A stretch of 64,000 nucleotides of DNA from Pseudoscleropodium purum (taxonomy: Eukaryota; Streptophyta; Bryopsida; Hypnales; Brachytheciaceae): assembly GCA_963969395.1 (NCBI GenBank), contig OZ017799.1, forward strand, positions 22,694,501 through 22,758,500, in the 5' to 3' direction. Position 1 is the stretch's first letter. Every line of letters starts with the position of its first letter. The translations under genes and the position numbers were made by a program. A model generated the notes under the pieces. That model did no database searches, was not told where the DNA came from, and saw only the letters and a list, made by a program, of their open reading frames with translations. Positions 49,400 through 61,504 of this stretch are shown here, one piece after another.

Positions 49400-50040
49400 C
49401 ATATAGGAAGATAGAAAATATAGAGATAGCAAAATTTTCATAATTTTATTCCCCAAATTGAAATTACTATGAATTTTGGGAGCAAAAAAGTACTCATGAC
49501 CCATAGCCAATGTATAGACTCTTCATATTTTGATCATTCAAGAACTACTTTCCTGCTCATTCCTTTCTACTTTCTTGCTCACTTCTTCGGGACATGCGTC
49601 ATAACCTTGTCAGTCTCAACCTTGAAAAGGACGAGCAACCGACGGCGTTCGGTTGAGAAACAGCACAACCTGCTCGACACCTTCATCAAGCAAAGATGCA
49701 AATTTGGTATTTTTGTGAAGACGGAAGCAGGCCAACCCTGCTGGTCGGCTTCTGGCCCGAGCGCTGGGTTCCTCTTTCATGTTAGGTCCTGTCATGTTTT
49801 GTGATTTGTTTCTTGCGCCAGGCCACCTGTGACTGGCGTTCTTGTTCTTTTTTTCTCTACAATGAAATTACTCTCATTTGCTTAAAAAAAAAACCTTGAA
49901 AAGGACCGAAAAAAAACACTTTCCAAAGCTTCAGTTGGAAATTTATTCTAGCCTTGATTGGAAATACTGCATCCTGCAGGTTGGCTACTGGACATGGTTG
50001 ACAATTGGTGCCTCTACCATAGTATGTAATTAGAAAATTG
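49400..50040 (+). repeat. dispersed repeat (host of the retroposon), copy 1
   Basis: The reverse complement of ~53780-54140 matches both flanks of the insertion at 49633-49891: cattcaagaactac and actttcttgctc on the left, ctttccaaa and tttggttggaaa-like blocks on the right. A partial third copy is at 51118-51240. Confidence 0.7.
49633..49891 (+). mobile_element. 5'-truncated poly(A) retroposon (LINE or SINE 3' end) with 15-bp target duplication
   Basis: AACCTTGAAAAGGAC occurs at 49618-49632 and again at 49892-49906. Between them lies a GC-richer 259-bp insert that ends in a poly(A) run (49884-49891), the signature of target-primed reverse transcription. The related repeat at ~53895 carries the uninterrupted site (cttgaaaagga). 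The tail before the poly(A), with a pyrimidine run and an atgaaattactctc stretch, resembles a plant L1-type 3' end; this last point is inference. Confidence 0.85.
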
Positions 50041-50835
50041 CACACACAGTAGCACCCTCAACTGAATTCCAGCCGAAAATAATGAAGGAGGCAGAGAACT
50101 CAAGTGAAAACCTTCTTCAAAGAAAAGCTACAGAGCTGTTGGTCGGAAAAATAAAAACACTGCCCTTCATTGACTTAGTGTACCCTCTCACAATTTAGAG
50201 TGACTTTAAGTGACCCGCTATTTAAAAAATTTAAAGCATTCGGCATTGACTTCACCCGCTCTGAATGATTGGCCCTGCCTTCGCTGACGAGGAAAAATCG
50301 GGAGTGTGCAATATGTACCGTGACCACAATTAAGAAAATATCTTTGAACTTACCGACCATTGAATATGGTCAGACTCACTGTGGAAACAGGGATTCTATA
50401 AATTTAAATTTTCCAATGTATTGCAATCTCGACTGGCCGGTGAAGAACCCAAGGTAGAAACACAAGTAGTGGACCACACCCAATTGCGACCCTCTCCTTG
50501 CAACCGCTCCATAGCTGTTTGTAGAATGGATGGGAGGTGATCTTTAAATGGACCACTGTTGCTATTGAATGAATCAAGAAAAATTTAATTATTTTATTCC
50601 AAGAGCCAATCATTTCTTCCATGGTTCAGAAATTGCTTTAGAAGTTGCAAGGGGACAGATTTTGGGAGACCTATGGTCACAAATAGGTATCTACAACAGA
50701 AATCTTTGAAAATTCATAACTATTCAAAAATGTTTCATAAAATATGAAACCATTTGTGTTATAATAGGCATTCATTTTTCTTTCTCTGAAAAATGAGCTC
50801 AAATATTTCTGTTCATGCAAACTTATGAAAAAGGC

Positions 50836-50990
50836 AGATCAGCCTTTAAAGGGTCGCTTTTTGAGCCTCCTACCTTACCTACACTCTAGAGGAGAGTAAT
50901 TTTGATCAAGAGAGTCATGAATTCAAGAAATAAATTATGGAGGTTGAGCCTAATTGAATACTAGGTTGAACCTAACATGTTGTTTGTTTC
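50836..50990 (-). repeat. dispersed repeat related to 58098-58150 and 58500-58560
   Basis: The reverse complement carries ggtaaggta and a(a)agcgaccttttaa-like blocks found again near 58098-58147. gagtaattttgatcaa matches the reverse complement near 58545. Confidence 0.5.
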
Positions 50991-51117
50991 TAATGTGCAC
51001 AATATGTTCATTTGAACATTGGGCTAACCAATATGTCAACCTACATTATTGCAGTGACCCCATGAACTAATACTAGTACCTTCTCTGATCCAAATTGTAA
51101 GACTCTAGAGTTTGCTT

Positions 51118-51240
51118 ACTAGTGAAATGCACTTTCTGCCTCCCAAAATTCACAATAATTTCAATTTTTAGAGTTAATTTCTGAAAATTTTGCCATCCCT
51201 ATATTTTTTATCTTCCTACATGGAAAAAATTCCAACAATT
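51118..51240 (-). repeat. partial copy of the 49400/53780 dispersed repeat
   Basis: Shares cccaaaattcacaataattt and atcttcctacat blocks with 54045-54125. Confidence 0.6.
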
Positions 51241-51454
51241 TCATATTCCTCTCCACTTGGTCCATAGATGCTTAAATGATCAACTACTGGTGCTTCTACC
51301 TTATTTAGATTCATAAATATGTAGAATATGGATGAAATAGATGTTCCTTTTTATTCATCCAAATGTATGTTCAAAACCTTAAAGAACTTTTTGCAAAACA
51401 TTTTGATATGTTGGATGAAAATATAGTCACAAGTCAAGTCAGTAGATGGAAATG

Positions 51455-51650
51455 ATTTTAATTAGAGGCAGTGTGTTGATTAACCCCAAAGCATTCAACA
51501 CATGTTTTCTAAAATCCAAACCCTTCTCAATTCAATCAAACCATCACTTGAAAAGAGAATCATATAAATTGACTATACCAATTGGTAGTGGAGACATGTC
51601 TGGAGCTAGAGGAAAAAAGGACATGTCCTTTGACTGTATCATTGAAAATA
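51455..51650 (-). repeat. dispersed repeat, inverted copy of 13248-13440
   Basis: See the 13248 entry. The most conserved block surrounds the palindrome ggacatgtcc. Confidence 0.7.
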
Positions 51651-51968
51651 TTATAATAATCAAAGAAAGAAATCTTTCAATGTGGAAAGGCTATATTTGA
51701 AGCGCTAAGACGCTTAAAGATTAAGTTATTAACCATTAACATTTTGATCTAATGTGGCCCATTACTAAGTATACAAGAAGTTTATATTCCATACATTAGC
51801 CCATAAAGATCAAACTTTTAAATTTCAAACAATGGAAGAAGACAAACACATCCCAAGCACACAAAAATGCACTTTAACCCTAGAGTTTATTTACTATGGT
51901 TTAATCCAAAATGCTCCAAAATTGCTATTTCTAATACAACTACCAAATTTTAGAAAAAATAATAATTA

Positions 51969-51969
<1 letters not shown>

Positions 51970-52008
<39 letters not shown>
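51970..52008 (+). repeat. AC dinucleotide microsatellite
   Basis: About 19 AC units inside the left foldback arm. Confidence 0.95.
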
Positions 52009-52011
<3 letters not shown>

Positions 52012-52542
52012 TTGTATTATGCTAGTTTGAGAAGATGTGGAAAAAATTTCAAAAATTTCCACCTAGTGGATTGCAAGACATTAGTGTTTCAATTGATAGA
52101 AATCATTTCAGGGGCATTGCGAAAAATAAGACAAGTGCACTTCATAAGGTCACATTTGTATGAAAAAATGTCCATATTCGTGTTGCTTCTAGGGATTTTT
52201 TCTTCAAGGTAAGTTGGCTACTTGCTTGAAAAAATTTCAAAAAATTTCAAATTGTACAACATACATGAAAAAAATAGTAAGTAGAAAGAAGTAGGAAATG
52301 ATTCAAAATACTAAATTGTTAAGAATTTAGTTATAGAATTGAAAAAAGCCAATTACAATAGTTAAAATGTTTTAATAAACAATCTACATCCTATAGTTTT
52401 ATTTTTTTCAAAAATATTAAAAATTGAGTTAAATAAAGGGTTTCAAATTTTATTTTAGAATAGAAAATCCATAACTACTTGCAAACTAAAATTCATTATA
52501 ACTTTCATCTCATTGATTGAAATGGAATGATTCAAAGCTTTC

Positions 52543-52543
<1 letters not shown>

Positions 52544-52580
<37 letters not shown>

Positions 52581-52602
52581 AATATATATATATATATATA
52601 TA
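52544..52602 (+). repeat. compound AC/AT microsatellite
   Basis: An AC run with two interruptions followed by ~11 AT units, within the left foldback arm. Confidence 0.93.
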
Positions 52603-52820
52603 ATCTACTCAAGCTACACATGTGGAGAAAGAAATTATATATCATACGATAACTTTTTAACCATCTAGTCAAAAGTTATGAAAATTAATGGGCCTTTAAG
52701 AAAAACCTTGTACACATAATGTGTGAAAATTTCAAAGAAAAAAAATATATATATATACCATTTATAGCGAGTTTCCCAAAATCACTATCTTCACAAAAAA
52801 ATGCAATTTGGTCCTTCAGA

Positions 52821-53775
52821 GGTTAACCCCTAAATGCCCAAACTACGTTTTTTGGCAACATAGAAATTTTGGGCAGCTCACTATGAATGGAGTTTTTATT
52901 TTTTTCACTAAAATTTTAATACAACATATGCCCAAAAAGTAGCTTTAAAGTCCAACAATTTTTATAACTTTTGACTTCATGGTTAAAAAGTTATTGTATG
53001 ATATGTATTTTTCATTACTCGATATACAGCCCGGGTAGCAAAAAAACTTCTTTAAAAATCATTTATTTAAGAAATTAAAATTTTTAATTGGTTCTTTTGA
53101 TTTTTATATACTTGGAAAGCTTTGAATCATTCCATTTTGATCTACAAGTCAAAAGTTATGAGGAAAATTAGTTTGTGGGAGTTTGCGGGTCGTTATAGAA
53201 TCCCTACTCTAAAATAAACTTTGAAGTCCTTTATTTAACTCAAATTTCAATATTTTGGGAAAAAAATTTTAAAAAATTGGGTGTAGATTGTTTATTACAA
53301 CATTACAACCATTGGGATTGGCATTTTTCAATTCCATAAATAAATTGTTAACAATTTAGTATTTTGAATCATTCTCTACTCCTTTCTACTTACTATTTTT
53401 TCCTATATGTTGTATGATTCCAAATGATCTGAAATTTTTCAAGCATGTAGCCAACTTGACTTCAAAAATGAATTCAAAGAGTAACCACCATTTTAGACAT
53501 TTTTTCATATAAATGTGACCTTCTGAAGTGCAACTGCCCGGATTTTCGTAGGGCCAAAAAAAGGAAACTTGTCACTTCAAATGCTAATATCTTGCAATCT
53601 ACACGGTGTAAATTTCTAAAAGTTTTTCCACATATTTTCAAACAAGCTTATTACAAGATTCTACGGTTACATGTGTCCAAAAATGTTTTTCATTTAAAAT
53701 TTGGTGCTTGTATTAGAAATGGTAATTTTGGAGTGTTTTTGGTGAAAACATAGTCTCCGACCTTTAGGGGTTAAC
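52821..53775 (+). repeat. foldback-family unit, forward orientation (right arm of the dimer)
   Basis: A 955-bp unit starting GGTTAACCCCTAAATGCCC and ending TTTAGGGGTTAAC, so its own ends are 13-bp perfect inverted repeats. No ORF of note. It is followed by its reverse-oriented relative at 56890-57835 and a forward one at 61505-62357. Confidence 0.8.
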
Positions 53776-53779
53776 ATCC

Positions 53780-54140
53780 ATTGAATTTTTTTTAAGGTTC
53801 TTGTATTAAGGTAGAAGTACCCATTGCCAACCATGACCCTACCCAATTTGTAGGGTGTTTTGTTTCCAACCAAAGTTTGGAATGTATTTTTTCTCCTTTT
53901 CAAGAATGGAACTAATAAAGTTGTGACACATGTTCCAAAAGTAGCGAGCAAGAAAGTAGGAATTAGTGAGTGAAAAAGTAGTTCTTGAATGATCAAAATT
54001 GGAAGACTCTAGACATTGACTATAGGTTCCAACCACTTTTCGCTCCCAAAATTCACAATAATTTCAATTTTGACAATAAAATTACAAAAAATTTACAATC
54101 CCCATATTTCCTATCTTCCTACATAGGAAAAGTGTGCTAC
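53780..54140 (-). repeat. dispersed repeat, inverted copy of 49400-50040 without the retroposon
   Basis: Carries the pre-insertion sequence near 53895. Overlapping ORFs here (53694-53996, 53839-54036) lie within the repeat and are not genes. Confidence 0.68.
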
Positions 54141-54404
54141 GCTTTAAATTGCTTATGATTTGCTACAAAATCCTTTAAATGACAAGCTATGGTGGATACA
54201 TTTACCATAGTTCTTCAATATTTGTATAGATTCTAGAGACTTTGCTTTGCAAAAAATTTATAATTCAAAGAGTCCTAGAAGGTTTGGCCTCAAAAAATAA
54301 CTTTCTCACTTCAAAAAATGTACTTAAAAATGACAAGTAAAAAAGTAAAATAGAAATCTTCAAAAATCACTATAATTAGAGCTTAATATTTTTTATTGAA
54401 AGGA

Positions 54405-54650
54405 AAAAAATCACAAATATTCAATCTAAAATTGATTTTAGAAAGGATTTTCAAGTTTTTGCTTCAAATTTGTTGAAAAGTATTGGTCTATACACTAGTT
54501 GATTGAATTGTAAGGATATGATCTATGGATTGTATTTTACAATTTTTTTTTAAGAATCATCATTCAATTATTACTCTAAGTTGCATTTTATAATACACCT
54601 TTACATTTTTGGAAATCAATCCGGACTACCCCTAGTACACAAAGGGTTAA
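54405..54650 (-). repeat. dispersed repeat, inverted copy of 30953-31205
   Basis: See the 30953 entry. It ends near 54648 with gggttaat, resembling the termini of the foldback family. Confidence 0.65.
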
Positions 54651-56880
54651 TCTTATTATTTTTCTAAAACCAAATACCATAATTTTTCAAAACAAATTCT
54701 AATATAGTGGAAAAAAATTTACAAAATATTTTGATTTAAAATATTTGCAGTTAGTCAAAATATATTTACAGAAAAAACATTTGGTGTATGACCTTGGAAT
54801 TGGTTTTCAAGGGTTTGAGGCAATGTAAGCATAACAAACACTAAAGCTTATCCTTGAAACATTGCTTCCAGTACTAGTATGTGAGCATAAAAATGCAAGC
54901 ATGTGAGCTTTGAGCATGTATAGAAGTAGATATATAACAACCATTGAAAGTACTTATAATATAAACACCTATAATATAAGTATCTACATTATAGCTATAC
55001 TATCAAATTATATAAGGTTTCTATAATATAGACACCTATAATACAAGTGTATAGTCATCTAGGCTCATGTGCTTGTGCACCTAGGCTCACATAATAGCAA
55101 CCCTCAAGCACTATTGAAGATACAAAAAAATTTCCTTTCGATGACATTACATTAGACAATAGTGTGGGAAAACAATGATTTTTCATCCAATGTCTTTTGG
55201 AAGTTGCTTGAGTACATTTTCAATGATGGAATAGTATCACATATTCCTTCATTATAATAGTATTGAAATTTTAAATAAGAAGATGCTTAATCTATGGATC
55301 ACCTATCTTGAAGTGTATTTTGGCCATTTCTTTCAATTTCTTTTTTATGTGAATTTTATCCATAAAAATGATGTTTTTTGAATTTGAATCCAACTAATTA
55401 AATGAATACTGTGAATTTGGTTTCTGTTCCAATTGGAAATTTTGAAAAATTCGTAAATTTCAATGTTTTTTAGAAATATGAAGTTTGAACCTATAACCAT
55501 GGTTGTTGATTTTTTAATTTTAAAGATATATGGTGACTTTGATTTCACTATAATTTTGTACACCATAACATACATCTATGGTGAAAATTTTAGATTTTTC
55601 AAGTATATTTTGTAATTGATAAGAATTTTCTTCATTTTTTTCTTAAAAAATTCATAATAATTTCAAATTTCACCAAAAAAATTTGAAAATTTTATGACTT
55701 TTATTATACATATGACTTCATAGACATTTGACTTATTGTTTTAATTCTTAGAAGCATTCTCTTGTCAATACTCTATATTTTAATTTAGGAGTTTAAATCT
55801 ATAGTAGATAGTAGCTCCAAAACTTAAGACAATGACTAGTAACTCCCTTGAATCAATCAACAATCTAATTTCACCATTTGCTTTGATTAAATCTAGCTCT
55901 TTTTGGACAATTATATGAGGCATGAGTGGGTGACCAACTCAACTTGTTCCACATAAGATAGACAAGCCTATTACCATGTACACTAGCAATTTAAATATCT
56001 TGAGGTCAATTCTAAGAAGAGTATATATATTTTTTAGAGGTGTATGCTTGTTTCACAAGTAAAAATCCAAATGGAATTATAATTTAAATATGATTAAAAT
56101 TGCATTTTTTGTAAATTTTTTTAATGGTTTGCCTTGAAATACAAAGCCATTTATAGAAAGGAGTCATTAACATCCTATAAACAATCCATAACATCTCTCC
56201 TATGTATCCAAAGGTAATTAAGTGTGAACTATAAAACTTAAAGATATAGTGATGAACTAATGATCCTATCCCCAACATGAAAATCCCCAAATCCTTCAAA
56301 ATGCAATATTGTCATTAGCTCCAAATTTAGTGTATCTAAAATCCCTACCTAAGTATCTATTACCACCCTTTTGTAAGTGTCAAATCTTTTAGTCACTATC
56401 TTTTTTTAAGTCATGTAGTCACAACAATGATTTATTTAGAAAATGAATGAATTTGGATGAATTTTTGGATAGTATAGGAGCCAAGGTAGGATGATGGAAT
56501 TAGGTAGTGAACGTGAATGGGCTTGTCTAACTTAATGAAAAAAAATGAGCTTGGCCAAGCTACTTTGGCATGCCATTTTCACACAAGATGCTAAATCCAT
56601 CTTACAAATTGGACTTAACAAGGTGAATTTATCTAGGTAGAAAACACAACTTTTTTATATTTCCCACATATGATAAAATTTGCAAAAATTTGAATCCATA
56701 GTTGGAATTAGAGGCCCTAAATGAGCTAGGGAAGGTACAAAACATAGAATTAGTGTGGAATTGAATAGGTTTTTTTTTTTTCACAATTACCTTATAGAAC
56801 ATGAAAATTCACCTTGTAGAATGTTGTTCGTAGGATGGATTTAGTGTCTTGATATTTTTACCATGTAATCATGGAGATGC
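54651..56880. other. AT-rich intergenic sequence
   Basis: No supported gene. Short local duplications such as (c)acctataata(t/c)a(a)g occur around 54960-55040. Confidence 0.4.
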
Positions 56881-56889
56881 TCCCTAAAT

Positions 56890-57835
56890 TAAATAATCCC
56901 TAAATGATTTTGACTATATTTTCACCAAAAACACTCTAAAACTACCATTTCTAGTACAAGTACCAAATTTTAGAAAAAAAACATTTTTGTACACATATAA
57001 CCATAGGATCTTGTATTATGCTAGTTTGAAAAGATGTGCAAAAAAATTCAAAAATTTTCATGGTGTAGATTGCAAGATATTAGCATTTGAAGTGACAAAA
57101 ATCTTTTTTTGGACCTAGTGAAAATATGAGCAAGTGCAATTTATAAGGTCACATTTGTATGAAAACATGTCCAAAATTGTAGTTACTCTTTAAATTAATT
57201 TTTCAAGTCAAGTTGGCTACATGCTTGAAAACTTTCAAATCATTTGGAATTGTACAACATATAGGACAAAAATACTAAGTAGAAAGATGGAGAAAATGAT
57301 TCAAAATCCTAAATTGTTAACAATTTATTTAAGGAATTGAAAAATGAAAATCTCAATGGTTGTAATGTTGTAATAAATAGTCTACACCTAATGATTTTAT
57401 TCTTTTCCAAAAATATTGAAAATTGAATTAAATAAAAGACTTTGAAGTTTGTCTTAGAGTAGAGGATCAATAACAACCTACAAACTCTTGCAAATTAAAA
57501 CTCCTCAAAACTTTTGACTCATTTATCAAAATGGAATGATTCAAAGCTTTCCAAGTATATATAAATCTAAAGAATCAATTTCAAATTTTAATTTAAAAAA
57601 AAGTGATTTAAAAAAATGTTCTTTTTGTTACTTGCTTGCCAAGTAACGATAAGACACATCATACAATAACTTTTTAACCATGTACTCAAAAGTTATGAAA
57701 ATTATTGAGTCTTAAAGCTCCTCCTTGGGTACATGTCATGTTAAAATTTCAAAGAAAATAAGATAAAAACTTTATTCATAGTGAGCTGCCTAAAATTGCT
57801 ATGTTGCCAAAAAATACAGTTTGAGAATTTAAGTA
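56890..57835 (-). repeat. foldback-family unit, reverse orientation
   Basis: Co-linear with the left arm of the 52-kb dimer (blocks cttgtattatgctagtttga, ggtcacatttgtatgaaaa, ttggctac, ggaatgattcaaagctttcc) but without the microsatellite expansions. The outer terminus is eroded. Confidence 0.75.
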
Positions 57836-58097
57836 ATAATATTATGCAATGAAAATTGTCCAAAAGTCTATGACTTAAATTTATGACAAAAGCAAGCAGA
57901 CAAGTTAAACAATGCATGATTGCATGTGCTTGTTCCTTATCATGTAATCAACATGGCAATCAGGCCTGACTCCCAAGCTAATGAAATGTCTTAAATTGGT
58001 CTCAGGGTACCAAAGGAACTTAGCTTAAGTTTATTAGTATAAAACTATCCCAATGGACAGGCAGCATGTGAGAGCCTGCACCAGCAAATGTGATATT

Positions 58098-58370
58098 GGG
58101 GTAAGGTAGTCACTCTGCTCTTAAAGCGACCTTTTAAGAGCTGATTGCATTTGGGAGGAAACAATTGTCAATAAATTTTCTTAGGAAAAAAAACATGAAA
58201 CTGGCATCTAATCCACATCGCTTCATATTTTTTTGGACATTTGTAAAATTAGTTACAATTTTTGAAGTTGAAACACAACAATCACTAAAAGTGATCACCT
58301 CCTGATTTGTGCATTGTTGGTACATTGAAGAAAGCAAATTGCACCTCTATGTTAGTGGTTATTTTTAAAG
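58098..58370 (+). repeat. inverted repeat, left arm
   Basis: The reverse complement matches 58630-58900; the strongest block surrounds ttgctttcttcaatgtacca, with tcaggaggtg nearby. The ORF at 58134-58337 falls inside this arm. Confidence 0.7.
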
Positions 58371-58629
58371 CAAGGGTACTTTTAGAGTATCCTATTTTAA
58401 TTTCCTAAAGTAAAGACAACATAATCAATATTGATAGAAACTACGTATATTTACTATTATTAAATCTAAATTATTTTTATTGAATTCAATTGACAAGTGA
58501 GCGAGGATTTCAATACACTTTAACTTAGAGTTGTTGATCAAAATTACTCCAAGTTCAGTAGAAATTTTTCAAAGAAAACTAAGCAATAAAGGGTTATCTA
58601 AAATTGTGTTAGTAAGGTAGGAAGCTTGA

Positions 58630-58900
58630 ACTCCGACTGGGCATTAAAAGTGAACATTAGTCAAAGGTACATTTTGCTTTCTTCAATGTACCAACTATGT
58701 ACATTTCAGGAGGTGGCCACTTTTCATGACCACAAATGACTACTTTTTTCCAACTTCAAAAAATTTGTAACTAATTCCATAAAGCTCCAAAAAATATAAA
58801 ACAAATTGGGTTAGATAGCAATTCCACTTGTCTTTCAAGAAAAATTACCTGAAAAATATTTCAAGAAGTTTAACCTCCCCCAAAATCAGTTCCAACCCTT
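58630..58900 (-). repeat. inverted repeat, right arm
   Basis: Partner of 58098-58370, with about 260 bp of spacer between the arms. Confidence 0.7.
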
Positions 58901-61230
58901 AAACATTGGTTTATGCACCTACTATCTTATGAGGTGTCTACCTTCTAGTGAAAGCATAATTGTTTTATAAAGGATGCATTGTTATGGGTATGTGCTATTT
59001 GTGTTGACTATTTGCACAAGCCAAATTATGGCTTCATATGTGTGGATGTTGTATGCAAATTGTATATTACACTACCTTCAGTTGAAACATAGTAAGGTAA
59101 CTTAGAAGTACCTATTTCGGATAACTTAAGCATTTCAACATGTATGATGTGGGAAAGTTGTGGAGAACTAACTACAATGTGTGCAAAAATAAGGATGAGG
59201 GAGAATACAAAAAATTTAAAAAGAATTCTCTTAAAATGAATATTTTATTGAATATAAGTGTAGATTTTTCATCCAAATCCATTCTAGTTTCATAGACTCA
59301 CCTATTATGATTAGTTTTGGCACTTTTCCTTAAGCCAAAAAAGAAGAGAGATGAGTGGACCAAAAGGTACAAACAATGAATCTTTCTCAAGAAATAGTGC
59401 ATTCAACCCTTGGCTACAATAGAGTACTCTATGTAGTATGTAACCATCATGAGGGAGCTTGTCTGAAATAGGTTCTTCTACCAAAAGTTAAGGCATCCTT
59501 ATCCCCCCTTCCAAATAGGACAAAATCCATTGCTAAATGGTGAAACATCATATTTGAGCTAAATGTAGATTATTCAATTGTGTTTGAATATCAATCCTCT
59601 ATGTTTATTATGTGAAACTAAGAAATGCCTATCATTGTGAAAAATTTCAATTTGTTTCAAGAAATATTATCATTGTTAGAAGTTTGTAGCAGAAGTGAAA
59701 ATAAATAAGGAATAATAAAAAAAAAAATCCAATTTGTTTGAAGTTTTCTCAAGATATACAAGTGGAAATGGCAATTAGTTGTATTGCAATCACTCCAAAA
59801 TGTTGTGATCTTGGGCAAATTTTGCATTGGTAAGTATATTTTGCTAATACCTCTAATAATTTTTTTTTCTTTTAGTGTGCTTTAGATGTAGTTTATTTTC
59901 ATTGTCTAATGTCTAAAATTTGAGATTCCTTGTATCTATTCAAAGTACTTCTAAATGCACTTCCAACCGTAGCTAGAAATTCCAAGTTCTAATTACAAAG
60001 TAATAAAAAAATTAAAGTTATATTTGGCAGGGCAATTATATTGAACTATTGACAACACCTTTAGGGCATTTCATACTACATCTAAAGTTCCAATGAATTC
60101 TCAAAATTTGATTGATGGAGAGTTGAAAACTATGACTTGGGGCTTCACACTACATCTCAAGTCCCATATCACTGAAAAACACCCACATGGCAACAATTTG
60201 ATGGAATTTTAGGACGAAGGAAGTGGGGGCTTGGAAGCCAAATTGGGTTTAGCAAAAATAAAGACCCAACTCAGCCTCCAAATCCCAACTACTATTTTGA
60301 ATATAAGATTAGTAAGAAAACACCATGTGAACCACCCTCATGGACTGAAATTTTGTCAAAATCTATCTAAAAACATATTTGATGATAAAAATGCTCAAGA
60401 TTTTGACTTTCTGATCCATTTTTAGGGTACTAAATTGCTATACAATATTTGCACAAGAGACAAGTTGGGACTTTGGCCTTCACACTAAGAAGTCCTGAGT
60501 CCCACATTTGATATTTTCCATTCACTTTCAACAACCCCCAAAAGTTGAAATTTGACTTTGAACAAAGACTTCAAAAGTTGGGTGACTTAGGACTTGTAGA
60601 AGCCAACCCATTTGTAATCACACACACACACACATACACACACACACATTTCCAACCTATAGTCTAATCTATTTCTATGAAATTGTGGTGAGGTTCCCAA
60701 AATAGTTGTGACGCAATATCATTAGTTGTCATGCTCTCAATATTGCAAGCAATCCTTGATTGATTTTGCAACCAGCCCATAGTTGAAAACAAAAAAGTCT
60801 ATATGCCATTAATATAAGTCATACAATACAATTCAGCTAAAAAATTTATGATAATTATATTTTGAATTCAAATTTTTTGAATGATTATATTATCCTTCCA
60901 AACTCTACTTCTACATGAGGAAAAATTTCTGTACTCATGAAATCCGCACTCCACATACCCCATAATTGCTTAAGTGATCGGAAATGGGTTGGCTCCCTTG
61001 GTGTGAAACACCCTTTACATTAGTATGACACAGAAACTCATTTTCTGTTTCCACAGTACTGCACTGAGACAGTCAGGTGAGGCTATCATTCCCAATTTAT
61101 TGTCAGAAATGAAAGACTGAAAACATACCAATCTTCCAGCTGGGTAGCTGGGTAAGCTTAGCTTGAGGTTTCACTGCAAGGCAGACATGAGCACATGGAA
61201 CACTGAAAAGAAGTACCTTACTGAAGAAGA
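58901..61230. other. AT-rich intergenic sequence
   Basis: No supported gene. An interrupted AC microsatellite lies at 60619-60648. Confidence 0.4.
60619..60648 (+). repeat. interrupted AC microsatellite
   Basis: About 15 AC units with one acat interruption. Confidence 0.93.
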
Positions 61231-61231
61231 A

Positions 61232-61265
61232 GGGGAAGGGGAAGGGGAAGGGGAAGGGGAAGGGG
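61232..61265 (+). repeat. GGGGAA hexanucleotide repeat, six G4 tracts
   Basis: Six runs of four G separated by AA. The ORF on the opposite strand reading PFPFPF is a by-product. Confidence 0.95.
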
Positions 61266-61504
61266 ATTGGGATTGACACAATACCAAGGGCCGCTTCACA
61301 CATGGGGTGAAGGTCGAGAGTTTGTCGGCCTCCACCGATCAGATTTCAGAAAACTCTGACTTTGGCCTCTCGACCCTTCACACAAGGTGACACAATCCAA
61401 AGTCCATCGCCCTCCAAACTGCCTACATGGCAACCCAACTCCTACATGGTGATGGCCTTGCGGTGGACTTTCTTGTCCAAAGTGAGTACAAGGATAGTTT
61501 TGAG

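Larger units (their letters stand above)
51873..52828 (-). repeat. foldback-family unit, reverse orientation (left arm of the dimer)
   Basis: About 955 bp, reverse complement of 52821-53775 along its whole length, with microsatellite expansions. The outer end is ttaaccctaga; the inner end is ggttaacc, shared with the neighbouring unit. Confidence 0.8.

Noticed and set aside
53694..54036. Two overlapping minus-strand ORFs resembling the ORF at 49469-49804
   Set aside because: The similarity arises because both lie in copies of the same non-coding dispersed repeat. One of them is interrupted by a retroposon.
61103..61303. ORF with a Pro-Phe repeat
   Set aside because: Direct translation of the GGGGAA microsatellite on the opposite strand.
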